DNA of 64,000 nt, from contig LS997565.1 of the NCBI GenBank assembly GCA_000469685.2, positions 24,360,272-24,424,271 on the forward strand, read 5' to 3'. The notes under the pieces are model-generated. The model did no database searches. It was given only the letters and a program-made list of their open reading frames with translations, and was not told the DNA's origin. Positions 38,205-48,943 of this stretch are shown here, in pieces. Both the position numbers and the translations under genes were made by a program. The DNA comes from Haemonchus contortus. Its lineage: Eukaryota; Nematoda; Chromadorea; Rhabditida; Trichostrongylidae. Within the stretch, counting starts at the first letter, position 1, and every line of letters begins with the position of its first letter.

Positions 38205-38465
38205 CCTTGATGCTGTATAAGAAGGGAGGCTTTGACGGTACAGGCAACTATCGTCCGATCTGTAATCTGTAAGCTTTCCACACTAGTCATCCTGAACAGA
38301 ATCATCACAACACTAGACAAAGAAAAGCCTTTTGAGTGAACAATATCCCTGAGGGTTCACTGCAATCGATTACATCCTCACTGTCACAAGACTCATTGAA
38401 GTATCCTGGAGGTTTAGCGCCCTTTTTCACGCTCATCTAATTGATAAAGACCTTTGATACTGTCA
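38205..38465 (+). pseudogene. RTE-like reverse transcriptase fragment
   Basis: The plus strand reads KKGGFDGTGNYRPICNL, the conserved NYRPI(C/S)LL entry motif of non-LTR reverse transcriptases. It continues with ITSSLSQDSLKYPGGL-type sequence in place of DHIHTVTRLIEVSREY, and ends near FDTV in place of KKAFDTV. Stop codons interrupt the frame. Only the first motifs of the enzyme remain. Confidence 0.7.
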
Positions 38466-38494
38466 ATAGGCCATCAACCTATTATGCGTAACGA

Positions 38495-38590
38495 GCTAAT
38501 GTCCGTGTGTGTATGTGTATGGGTGTGTGTGTGTGTCTGTGTATGGGTGTGTACGTGGGCATGTATATGTGTATATGCGCGTGTATGCCC
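38495..38590. repeat. GT-rich microsatellite
   Basis: A degenerate (GT)n tract with ATGGGTGTGT-type interruptions covers about 95 bases directly downstream of the reverse transcriptase fragment. Confidence 0.85.
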
Positions 38591-38639
38591 AACCGGAAAT
38601 TCATAACACCTGTCCCCGTATATTCCAAGCGTTCAAACT

Positions 38640-38935
38640 TGGTACACCTATGGTGAGTGGCAGGACCGGATTCCGGCCACAGTGGTCGGCCAGGCCAGTG
38701 GGGGAGGGGTTGAGTGGAAAACTAACTCCTGTGGTAGGGATACTGCGTCAGGATGGGAAGTTATGGTGGGGACATGACCAAATTCTGCTTGCAATGGCGA
38801 GGTTCGAGCGGAAATTCTCAAACCCTACTCCTGTGAACGTAGAGCGTTCGAGTTTGGGGGTTCACATTGCAGGATTGGCAGAATGGTACACTGTTTATAG
38901 GTGACGTTGGACTCCGGGCGGCGCGGACGTGAAAA
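38640..38935. repeat. Dispersed units related to the 48.3 kb satellite
   Basis: The block GTTCGAGCGGAAATTCTCAA and the downstream GAGCGTTCGAGTTTGG and CAGGATTGGCAGAATGG segments match, in inverted orientation, the tandem units at 48252-48810 (GTTTGAGCGAAAATTCATAA, GAGAGTTCGAACTCGG, CAGGATGGGAA). An upstream unit (AGTGGGGGAGGGGTTGAGTGG) suggests about two copies. Similarity looks like roughly two thirds by eye. Confidence 0.6.
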
Positions 38936-39759
38936 TTGGCTGTTCGGAGCCGAGGCACTGAAATTTGCTAGGAATATAGACGGCAATATGGGAGTGCTGA
39001 TGGGAGGTGGCATGATCTGACTCGTCTCAAATGAGGTACTTGAAGTGTTAAAATGCTTCGTAAGGTCCACACCAACTTCACGACTAGTGTCTGCTGAAGA
39101 AAGGAGTTTGAGTTTCGGCACTACCAACTTGCACAAACTTTTCAATGCCGCACTCGAGAACATCATGTATTATTCAGAATGAGAAGATTCAAGAGTGAAG
39201 GTCGACGGTCGCTACTTACATCATATTCGTGTTGTAGAATACATCGTGTTTACGTAAAACACCGAACAGTGACCAAGCAGATTGAATGGTGGCCGGATTC
39301 GAACTCTTGAGCAAACCTCTGGAATATCCTGGCTTGCGACAGAGACGATGAACGTTACTAGCCCTCGTTCGAGAAATTCGGTGATTAACGGGACGGCATG
39401 AAGGTGATAAGTCGGCATGTTTTGAGGGAAAAGCGGGACTGTGCCAATATGTGCTAGTTATGAGAGAAGTGCATGACAAAAAACCTGTCTCACCTTTCCC
39501 GACATTTGGATGCATTTAGGCATGCTGTTCGCATTACTTGCAGTGAAACAGCTTCGCATTCTTACTGAGAAAAAAGTCTGCACTTAGTTCGATTATTCTG
39601 GCAGGATGAATGCTGTCAGAAAATGCCTCTTTTTGAGACGCTATTAATTCAGTCATTAAACCGTGCCATTAAGTTCCGCAATGCATGAAATCTACTTAGA
39701 AAGCAAGGAAACATTTTATCGTGGGTGAACTACTATTAAGAAATCAGGAACAAATTGAT

Positions 39760-40255
39760 TCTCCGTCGCAACCACCTGTATCACCTGTCGTCCCGTTCGT
39801 CATTGATTTCTCAAATAAAGTCTCCAATCGTCTCTGTCGCGAGCCAGAAAGGTCCACAAGATCGATCTTGCTTCAGAGACGCAAGGGAGAACATTCCCTC
39901 TGTTTTCGAGCTTTCGCGAAGAAGTCGACCATTGCGCTGGCGACCGTCTTCATGTTCGTTTGTCCCGAGGATCCAGTTTGTAATCGCCCTGGTCACAAAT
40001 GACGGTCGCATGACACGTGGGGCCCACCTAATCTTTGATTTCGTGCCGTGCAATGGCAACCCCAAACTCCGTTCGTTGACGAGGCATGGAACTCCAGATT
40101 CTCTTCTGCACGTATGTATACGGCAGTCTTCTGTGCAGGGCGATTCCAAGCATCGCCCTTTCCATCGTCGTTAAGCGACGCTGGCAGCATGTTCATCCTG
40201 CTTTCGTGGAGTCCAAGTCTCCGAGACGCACGTCAAAGCAGAAAGGGCAGCAGTG
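39760..40255 (-). pseudogene. RTE-like retrotransposon C-terminal remnant
   Basis: On the minus strand a series of frames reads SETWTPRKQDEHA, then ERAMLGIALHRRL, then SSMPRQRTEFG, then RVMRPSFVTRAITNWI. These match the ordered RTE phrases SETWTLRKQDExA, ERTMLGVSLYTQV, SSELRQRT and GHVMRxxDxRWTRAITDWIPRD. Frames change between the blocks, so it is a decayed copy. Confidence 0.7.
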
Positions 40256-40258
40256 TCG

Positions 40259-40530
40259 AAAGTGTGAGCGCCGGTATGCATCAAGTCGTACGTCCGAGGA
40301 TGCGCGCGGCCAATTGCGCGGCGAAGTTCGTAACGGTTTGAACGACTTTAGCGCCTATCATTGGGGCCCAAATTCAAAGTAGAATAGATTAGAAGGATAA
40401 TCAGACCCTGCTAAACTAATCTACTTCGAGTTTGTGCCTCGAAAATTGGCGCCAGAGTCGTTCGAATTATCACGAAATTCGCCGCTCAATTTCCTGCGCG
40501 CATCCTCGGACGCACGTCTTGACCGTCCCC
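40259..40530. repeat. Inverted repeat around a CGTCCGAGGATGCGCGC core
   Basis: CGTCCGAGGATGCGCGCGG near 40289 pairs with GCGCGCATCCTCGGACG near 40496-40512. The inner parts (GAACGACTTTAGCGCC and GGCGCCAGAGTCGTTC) pair as well. A diverged single arm (CCGAGGATACACGCGGGCCA) is visible near 26223. It lies directly beside the RTE remnant; the element type is unknown. Confidence 0.6.
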
Positions 40531-40560
40531 CAGTGAGCGCGTAGCTGGCTATTCTTTGTC

Positions 40561-41982
40561 TTTATATCTACTCCCTCGACATTCTAAAAAACCACCTAAT
40601 GCTGCACGTTTCCCTCTGCTCAGCTCCAAATCTAAATTGTTCATCATGATGACTTCTCAATCTAGATACACTTCTCAATCTCAATCTGAGCAGTAGAGGT
40701 ATTCGTTCCGCTTAGCGTGGAGGCAGGGCCAGGTACTAATTCGTTGTCCCTTAATCTTTCGTCACAATACCACTAGTAAGACATAAATGTCCGGGGCTAG
40801 CAGCTTCTCTCATGACAGAAAGACAGGAGGTTCTCACATAAGCGGAGCACCATCGCAAATGGGCTATTGAGTGCCTGTTGAATATTCGAAACTCCGCTTC
40901 GAAGCACCTCGAATACAAAGATACATTGAGTATTATGAGCGTTGCAAAGGAAGGGCGGGATCTACAGATATGAGAGAAAGTTATCTGACCTAAGAAAGGG
41001 CTCAACTATGCAGCAGCTTCTCAAAATCGGGGAAAGCAGAAATTCAGAGGAAGTGCCAATGATAGATATCAGCTACTGAAATATAGTGGATGAAGGGTGC
41101 CGGCATTGGGCGGGCAGTTCACAAGATTCATTGAGCGTATCAGGAAGTTCATATATCATTTCAAGAGGGTTGGAAAAACAGTGAGCACTGATAGCCAATT
41201 TTGAGGAAGAAGAACTGCTGAAAATTGAAGGGGTAGACGGCTGGTCTGCCATAACCCTAAAGTTAAAGTTTACCACTTATGTGCCACGTACCAACCTGAT
41301 TAGTTAAGTTAAACAAAATAATGTTGAGGTATGGTAATGAAGGTTGCAAGTGTTCATGGGGTAAACGGTGACTATCTCGAAGCAGATTCATGCGAGACGA
41401 TATTTCAAAGCTACTTCCTTCCAGCGTGCCGAGATGTCCAAATTCATTTATTGTTGTTGAAGTGAGTACTCGTCAAAAAGACCCCAGCACAATAGTTCTA
41501 CTAGTGTGCCATGTGTCATCCTTGGGAGTTACGACACAGAAGATCTTCACGATGGAGACTATTCTTATGGAACATGTTAGCTTTTAAAGCAATTGAGAGA
41601 GCAGCGAGAGCAATTGAGAGGGGCTTTGACTAAGTGTTCCAGACATGCCCCATAATTTGCTTTAACGAGTAACATCTATCAGACGGAGGTGGAGTGGATT
41701 TGCGTGATAGGGTGATGCCAAACAAATCGATCACAGAAATTGCGGACGTTCTCAGTGAATCAGTGTAATGCTGAATCCTGAAGCAAACCCCAATAGTGTA
41801 TCAACCCTATCAATCCGAACTTCCTTGTTCAGTGGTGAAAGCAGACAACTGTTCGGAAGGTCTTAGACTGGTATTCTATGATGACAACTGCTGCCAGCAC
41901 TTTTCAGGAGGTTTTTAGTTGTTCTCAAGCACATCCTGTAATATATTTTCCGATCTATTCCATACTATTGATCTGTTATGTA
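40561..41982. other. Intergenic DNA, nothing recognised
   Basis: No gene, RNA gene or named repeat could be supported in this stretch. Confidence 0.4.
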
Positions 41983-42240
41983 CAGTAGCGCTCACAAGTG
42001 TTCGATCAAATGCTTCTGCAGTCGTGCATTCTTTTCAGTTGTAACTCCTTTCCTACTTGATCTAATCGAAATTTCGGAATTTCAATATGTTTAGTATGGG
42101 TGTATTGAGAATATTTACCACTATCAACCTGCAATGTGATAATGTTCCAGATATCTCAAAGGGCTTGAACTCAAAACCAGCTGAAAGTACGGATGATGGT
42201 CCTTCTGGGACTTCTTTCATTTTTCCCATGCAAGAGCGCT
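41983..42240. mobile_element. Truncated relative of the 7137-7640 MITE
   Basis: It starts TACAGTAGCGCTCACAAGTG and continues with TTTCAGTTGTAACTCCTTTCCTACTTGATCTAATC, matching the sequence read inward from the right end (7640) of the MITE at 7137-7640. The opposite half is absent; the copy runs into the next element at 42246. Confidence 0.7.
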
Positions 42241-42245
42241 ATTCT

Positions 42246-42434
42246 GGCTGCTTTCACAGTCCACGACTAGTCGCGGACCCATCTCGCGAGCGACTGGTCG
42301 CCAGTCGCTAGCGACTGGTCGCTTTACTGTGGCCGTAAGGTATGCTCTCCTGGGGCCGTAAGGTATGCTCTCCTGTTCGGGGCTGGGACGCCCCGATTCG
42401 AATCTCCCCGAGAATGGCGTCCCCGAAAGCAGCC
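42246..42434. mobile_element. M1-family MITE copy with a tRNA-like insert
   Basis: It begins GGCTGCTTTCACAGTCC and ends with GAAAGCAGCC, as in the MITEs at 20036 and 58158. The interior has a GCGACTGGTCGC-rich palindrome, then a duplicated GGCCGTAAGGTATGCTCTCCTG. It also contains TTCGGGGCTGGGACGCCCCG followed by GATTCGAATC, which is box B-like. The same GC-rich module occurs at 44466-44560. Confidence 0.5.
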
Positions 42435-42599
42435 GTTAGGTATGCTCGCGGGTCGTCCCAGAGGAGTCAGACATATAGAGTAGCGATGGCGCTTAAACGT
42501 TGGCAAGTTTCTAAATCTTGTATTCAGGCTTGAAACGCTCTCAAAATCAAGAATTAAGTTTAGAATAACATAATATGTAGGAGTAAAATATCTTGGGGG

Positions 42600-42788
42600 T
42601 CTCATCCAGTAAGGGGAGCATCAAGTGGCTGCCCTCACCACCCACTCCCCTAATCTGCCTACACTCCCCCTTCCGCACAGGTTTCTTGATGTACGGGACC
42701 CCTTGAGCCAGGGGAAGTGCAGGCAGTCTAGTGGGGAGGAGGGGGGGTTAGGGCAGCCACTTGATGCCCCCTTACCGGATGAGACCTA
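42600..42788. repeat. Foldback element, CTCATCC(A)GTAAGGGG ends
   Basis: GTCTCATCCAGTAAGGGGAG with CATCAAGTGGCTGCCCTCAC returns inverted as TTAGGGCAGCCACTTGATG with CCCCCTTACCGGATGAGAC. The arms are about 75 bp and the total about 188 bp; no coding capacity. Confidence 0.75.
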
Positions 42789-44379
42789 TCCTGGTAGCCT
42801 GAGCAAAACAATCTCCAGAAGTTTTTCAACCACTTCTACTGCGTTATCTTAGCGCCGCCTTTTCTATTTGAAGGCAATGCGGATTCGGGTAATTCTAAAA
42901 ATGATGCATCTTACAATTAGATTAGGTACCTATTCTCTCCCAATAATTTTTGACTGATGATAACTTTGTAAAGTATGCGAATCGTGCCATTCTTCTCGCT
43001 ACCATAGGTGCTATTAACCAAGCACGAATTATCATAAGAAATCTCATTGGAACGGACAAGGTCGAAGAAAAAGGGGAGTTTCCCCACCGTGGGAGGGAAG
43101 GGAGAGTTTATCCTCCCTGTTATGTCCCCTTGAAGCATTTGGCTCACCTTCTGACCAAATGGTGAGCCTCTGAGAAAGCAATTAAGTACTCATATATTCA
43201 AGAGACTATTGGTAGTGAAGTCATTATATCCACAGCATAACGCTCTTACCAAAAGTAGAAATCTTTTGAAGTATTGTTTCTCTTAACTATTTGAGCTGTA
43301 GCGGAAGCTTGCAGCAAAGGGTAGTAGTTACAGTGGATCCTATTTCTCGAAGACACTTGTCAGAAATGCCAACTATGGTTCTGACCCATTTTCACTGCTG
43401 CACCTTCCGTTGCATTCCGTTCGTTTGAAATAGTCAAATTCTGAGATCCTTGCAGGAGAAGCTAAATAAACCTTCTGAATGACGCTGTGTTGATTGTGCG
43501 CGTTGATTGGCGACGACAAGAATACTAAACGTTGTTCATCCTTTGATGACATCTTTGTTTCCCTCAAAGATTAGTCGCTACGCACTCGACATTCGTATTG
43601 TATTGTGCTAGCATGGAACTCCCTAACTTTTGAATACGATTTGAAGATTACTTCGCACGTCAATCACACGCGATGGAGGCGACGAAAGTAGATGGGGCAT
43701 CCCAATGAAGCCACAAAGGTTATGCTAACGCAGCTATACGTCTCTCATGGATCTTTTCCGATCAAGAATAAGTGAGGGATAGAAGGCAAAACTCACCGTC
43801 TTAGTTTTGGGATTCCTTTTTCGTAGGGCGTCGCAAGGCTGACTCGGCTTCTCCCAACCCTTGAGTATCAACTTTCATACATATAAAATTGGATCTGAAT
43901 GCTGTTTGACGTGTATCATAGCACGTTGACGTAACAGTTATCCTATATCAAGAGATAGAAAGGCTTTATCGACCTCGTCGAGTCGCGCATAGGCCTAGGC
44001 CTCGTAGAGTCGCACTTCAGGCCTCGGTCTCGATGAGTTCATATCTCGGCTTGTCAAAATCTTTGAGATTCATATGGAGGCGAGATTGGGAGAAAATAGT
44101 ACTTGCTGAAGAGTACCTCATCGTGAAGAAAGTAACAGGAATGGCCGATACCGAGAGAAGAAGTTTCGGCTCTGGACATTTCAAGGTCAGCGTGGGCGTG
44201 AACTTGCTCGGAGGGGCACCTTTAAAATGTCACTCCTGAAAAGTTCGCCAATTGAAACAGAGGGCATGGGGTTGCGTAAGCCATAGAAAATTGCGCGCTC
44301 GACAAACAGTTCCACACTCCGCGGTCAATAGTTACGGTAGCCCCGGCTAGCCCCGATCGCGCGTTGTTCGGAAAGTTCT
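42789..44379. other. Unassigned DNA
   Basis: No supported gene. A short tandem-like block near 43975-44036 repeats a GACCTCGTCGAGTCGC / GGCCTCGTAGAGTCGC motif about three times. Otherwise nothing recognised. Confidence 0.4.
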
Positions 44380-44560
44380 CCCCTCGAACCAGTGGGCGTG
44401 GCCTCTCCCCGAAAGCTCTCCAATAGAGCATACATTACCGGGATGAGGACCCTCCCCTGTTCGGGGGGGGGGGGGCATACCTTACGGCCTCTGTTCGGGG
44501 CTGGGACGCCCCGATTCGTTTCTCTCCGAGGAGACGCGTCAGGTGGAGTTCTCTCTAATC
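44380..44560. repeat. GC-rich dispersed module with a G-run
   Basis: TGTTCGGGGCTGGGACGCCC and the following CCGATTCG are shared with 42373-42400. Here GGCATACCTTACGGCC is the inverted form of the GGCCGTAAGGTATGC seen near 42333. A run of about 14 G lies at 44463-44477. The module looks like a rearranged repeat of unknown type. Confidence 0.5.
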
Positions 44561-44920
44561 GTCTGAGCCGTCCACTATCCAAGAGCTTAGTCCTGATTGA
44601 CTGATGTCAGACTGTGATTGTACCGGCTTGGGCAAGATGGGAGTAATGTGAATCGCGCGACCATCGCCGCTCGCATCCGAATCGCGCAGTGCGAGCGGCA
44701 GGCGATTTACGACTGATGGCGCCGAGTTGTCGGTGGTCGGCCTGGTAAATCTTCCGCCGCTCGCACCGCCACCGCAAGGTCTGATCAGCTATTCGATCAG
44801 TTGGTACAAAGGCGCAGATGAGCAGAAAATATGCGTTGAACAGCACGAATGTCAAAAACGAGTGTCATAATCGTACCCCAAATAACCCCTGCACAAGTTT
44901 ACAGCGAATTTTGTGAGAAG

Positions 44921-45118
44921 AATTTATTTGGTCAAACGGCCTAACGTTTCGACGCAATCGTCGTCTTCAGAGGCCAAGGTTCCACCGCTCACGCGGAGAA
45001 AATCCGCTGTCGCCACAGGCGACTGTCAGTAGCGAATTTTCTCCGCGTGAGCGGTGGAACCTTGGCCTCTGAAGACGACGATCGCGTCGAAACGTTAGGC
45101 CGTTTGACCAAATAAATT
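44921..45118. repeat. Near-perfect foldback repeat, about 87 bp arms
   Basis: AATTTATTTGGTCAAACGGC through GGTTCCACCGCTCACGCGGAG returns inverted as CTCCGCGTGAGCGGTGGAACC through CAAATAAATT. The loop is short and contains TCGCCACAGGCGA. The GTCGAAACGTTAGGCC block followed by AATAAATT resembles 3' ends of retroelements, which is inference only. Confidence 0.85.
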
Positions 45119-45427
45119 GTTCCACCTAAAAACCTCGTGTGGCACAAGATCATAAATACCACAAATAACAGCTATGCCGAGGTTAAAGCAAGAGAGAAGT
45201 TGGAGACTATTTGTGAGAAGCAATCGTAGCGCCACCTGTCAAGCGCCAACAATGGATGTCATATTCGTGATCAGGACCTTCGATAACCCTCATAGGGAAT
45301 TTTCAGCGAAAATCAATTTTTTGATTCCATCTCACCCCCACTGGAGTTGTAATAATGCAATAGTGCCAAAAAACGTTCTGAAAAAGAACATCGGCACTCT
45401 ACAACTGGCCTACTAAGTGACATCAAC

Positions 45428-45580
45428 AGGCATCTTTCATAGTCCACGACCAGTGTCGCTCGACTGGTCGAGGAGGCGGCGCTAGCCATGGGTGCCGCCG
45501 AGGACGGTCCTGAGCAGATCGAGACCGTCGATGCCGGTCGCGTCGCGCCCAGGCCTTCGACGGCTGGTGGTGAGAATATT
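45428..45580. mobile_element. Diverged M1-family MITE fragment
   Basis: CATCTTTCATAGTCCACGAC followed by CGCTCGACTGGTCG resembles the GGCTGCTTTCATAGTCC end and the GACTGGTCG-rich interior of the copy at 42246. The interior continues GC-rich (GCCGCCGAGG, GTCGCGTCGCGCCCAGGCC). The opposite end could not be placed. Confidence 0.4.
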
Positions 45581-46162
45581 TGTTCTTCTTCGTACCTCGT
45601 GTAACTTAATTGAAAATATATCAGGAATTCGAGCTTGTATCAGGGTCTACTCTCGTAACAGATCTTGATTGATCGTTTTCATGGTACTTTGTCGATTAGA
45701 TTGCTCTCTAATGTTAAGGATCTCCTGAAACCAAACGAAACTGACGGTGACGTTTGGATTTCGCCGGATGTTCCCTGGCATCCTGGATATGAAACGCTAT
45801 TTAATAAATTCAAATATTTTTGTTGCTGTTTGATGAATTATTTCTTTCCTAACGTGGTATTCATACCAAATGAGTTTTATGTTCATACCAATTGGCTCTA
45901 TCTCTACCTAGTGCTTATTCTTGTGGTTTCATGAACCAATAAAGTTTTTCTCCTTTTTTCCGAGAATGAGAAAAAGTGATTTTGCTTACTATCGAAGATT
46001 GTTTCGTGTTCACGGAATCATTGCTAATAGTCATTGACGCCGGTAATGAGTTGAATTCGAGGACCCTTTCTTTATCCCTCATGTGCCTGATACAGTACTC
46101 GCCGTAAAAAGTCGAATTTCGCGCGAATACCGCAATTTTGCGCCTTTTTCGCCTTTTCTCTA

Positions 46163-48230
46163 TAAATCGTTTCAAAATGGAGTAATCTAGGAGATAGGGA
46201 TACCGTTGAATTCAGCTCGCCGAGCTCTACAAGATGTTATCCAAAAATGTTGAAGTTGCTTTATTTTGGATTGCGCCATGCACTTGAGCTTCATCGGAAA
46301 AGTGATTCATGCGCATGGGGTGCACGCTTTAGGGGCTCATTGGTCCCCGAAGATGATCTGTTCAGAATTTGCTTTGGATTGCGTCACGTACTCGACTTTA
46401 CTCAGTACAATGTGAAAATGATTGTTGGTTTTGTTCAGTTTCCATGGTTCCTTTTTTGGTTTAGAGGCTGTAGATATCTGCATCTACGGCCTCTGCACTC
46501 CACACTCCTCTTTACAGGTTCCATAGAGAATATGACATCAATTTACAGCAAAATAACGAAGCCGATTTTTTTGGCATTTTCTCATATTTGGAGGAATTTT
46601 TCTACGGAATCTGAGGAAGTGGTGTTGAGGCACTCCAGTGTCGTAGACATCTCTTTGTTGTCTGCAAGTCTGTAATGACACACCCTATCATAGAGCCAAA
46701 ATTTCTCACAACTTCGAACTTCCAAGCTCAAATCATAAAACAATGTTTTTCCCTCCCGTCGGCCTTTTTGCAACTGAATTATACAATGTTGGATTCCTCG
46801 TGAAAAATGCTATCAAACGATATATAGGTCAACCAGTTACGAAAACCTCCTTCTACAACCACTTTCCACAGTGGGCCTGTCACGAGCGCTTTCCTGCAGG
46901 GCGTGTTTGGATACGCATGCGGCCGGGTACTGTAGTGGCGGGAATCTAGAGGCTTTCGAATGATAATTATTTGAATGAGGGATAAGATCTGCTGGTGGCG
47001 TGGTACTGAAGTGGCGAGAAGGGGGTTAGATCGATTAATGATTACTTCAATGGGGGGTAAGACCTGCAGGGGACAGGGTACTGTAGTGGCGGGAAAGTGG
47101 GGCAGTTTGAGTGGGAGTTCCGGGGCGGTCTGAAGGGGCGGTGGTGGGATGGTGGGGGAGGGGCTTAGATAATTGTTTGAGTGGGCGCAAGATCTGCAGG
47201 AGACACGCTACTGTAATGGCGGGAATAAGGAGCAGTTTGAATGGAAGTGTTGAGACGGTCTGAAGGAGGGGTTTCCATCGTTCATTCATAATGTGTAGAC
47301 TGTAGATAAGTTCGTCTACGGTCTCTCTGCACTCAACACTCTTCCTTACAGGTTCCATTAAGAATACGACATCAATTTTTTGGCAAAGTAATGAAGTCGA
47401 TTTTTTCGGCATTTCCCAATTTTTGGAGGAAATTTTTTCCGGAACCTGAGGAGGCGGCAGAGAGGCAATCTACTGTTGTAGACTGCTCTTTGAATTCTGC
47501 GAGGCTGTTATGGTACACCTTATAAAAGAGCAACAGTTCTCTCTTGGTATGGCTCCAAACTTGGCTTATCGTCACACCCAAATTATGCTATCTAATGATT
47601 GATTTTTCCCCAAAACGGAAAGGGAAAAAACATTGTTATATGATTTGGGTTTGAAGAAGTGTGAAGCTGGAGGCCATACCAAGGGAGAAATTTTGATCTA
47701 TGTTAGGGCATATCGTAATATTCTTGCAGGCAACAAAGAGATGTCTACGACAGTGGAGTGCCTAAACGCCAGCTCCTCAGGTTCCGGAGAAAAATTCATC
47801 CAAACATTGGAAAATGCTAAAAAAATCGACTTCGGTATTTTGCCGTAAATTGATGTCATATTCTCTATGGAACCTGTAAAGAGGAGTGTTGTGTGCGGAG
47901 GCTGTAGATGCAGATATCTACAGCCTCTAAACCAAAAAAGGAACCATGGAAACTAAACAAAACCAGCAACCTTTTTCACATTGTACTGTGTGAAGTCGAG
48001 TAAGTGGGGCAATCTAAAGCAAATTCCGAACAGATTCAGGGACCAATCAGCCCCTACAAGCACTGAAGCGTACCCTCCATGTACATTTAGTCACTTCTCG
48101 GATGGAACTCAAGTGCATGGCGCAATCCAAAATAAAGCATTTTCAACATTTTTGGATATCATCTTGTAGAGCTCGACGAGCAGTGCCTCAACGGTATCTT
48201 TATCTCCTCCATTACTCTATTTTGAAGCTT
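46163..48230. repeat. Three-copy repeat: two direct, one inverted (long hairpin)
   Basis: A unit of about 600 bp occurs at 46163-46757, again as a partial direct copy at about 47283-47600, and inverted at about 47605-48230. Shared landmarks are GGTTCCATAGAGAATATGAC, GGCTGTAGATATCTGCATCT, GGTTCCTTTTTTGGTTTAGA and TTTTGGATTGCGCCATGCAC. The middle and right copies meet almost back to back near 47605, making a hairpin with arms of about 320 bp. No protein was recognised. Confidence 0.75.
46890..47275. repeat. Degenerate tandem array of a TACTGTAGTGGCGGGAA unit
   Basis: The phrase TACTG(T/A)AGTGGCGGGAA recurs near 46928, 47003, 47079 and 47209. Between the phrases are AAGATCTGC-like and GTTTGAGTGGG-like segments, so the spacing is about 75 to 130 bp. 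The array separates the first and second copies of the repeat at 46163-48230. Confidence 0.6.
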
Positions 48231-48251
48231 TATGAATTCTCTTCCAAATCA

Positions 48252-48810
48252 CTCCCCCCGTGGGCGGAGTCTGGTCGAGCTACCAACCGTAAGTGTTCCC
48301 ATCCTGTCGGCCTGTACTCCTACCGAGTTTGAACTCTCTAGGTCCATGGGAACAGGAGTTGTGAATTTTCGCTCAAACTGAATTTTCTTCCAAACCACGC
48401 CCCCAGTGGGCGGAGTCTGGTCGAGCCACTCTCCATAAATGTTCCCATCCTGTCGCCTGTACACCTACCGAGTTCGAACTCTCTAGGTCCATGGGGACAG
48501 GAGTTATGAATTTTCGCTCAAACCACGCCCCCAGTGGGTGGAGTCTACACCTGTCACCTGCCGTTAGCTTTCCCATCTTGCCGCCTACATCTCTGCCAAA
48601 TTTGAACCACCCAGGGCCCAATTTCACTGTTTTCGAGGAAGCCCCGCCCCCAGTGGGCGGAGTTCACACTAGTCACCTACCGTTAGCTTTCCCATATTGC
48701 CTCCTACATCTCTGAAAATTTGAAACACCCAGGGCCAATTTCACTGTTTTCGACGAAGTCCTCGCCCCTAGTAGGCGGAGTCTAGTTCAGATCACGTGCA
48801 ACGGCTCATT
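48252..48810. repeat. Tandem satellite, 4-5 units of 118-146 bp
   Basis: Each unit opens with CGCCCCCAGTGGGCGGAGTC, near 48254, 48398, 48526, 48644 and 48763. It continues with TTCCCATC(C/T)TG, an ACCGAGTTCGAAC or AAATTTGAAC block, and ends TTTTCG. Units one and two resemble each other more than units three and four, so there were at least two rounds of duplication. Related single units are at 38640-38935. Confidence 0.85.
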
Positions 48811-48943
48811 CCCCACCCTAAAGCCCTTCCACTCTTCATAATATGTTGTTATGTTATGTGTCATGTTATTTCATGTACTTGTTCGTATAAATCCGTTTCA
48901 TATAATAACACATTGATGGAGGCGGTAATAGTAAGTGATTTAG

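Noticed and set aside
39221..39420. GAGTTCGAATCCGGCC on the minus strand as a second tRNA-derived SINE
   Set aside because: The box B match is good, but no box A at the right distance was found, and no similarity to the 63190 element body.
45665..45934. Plus-strand frame IDRFHGTLSIRLLSNVKDLL
   Set aside because: Reads protein-like at the start but turns into AT-rich hydrophobic sequence; no family recognised and no splice partner.
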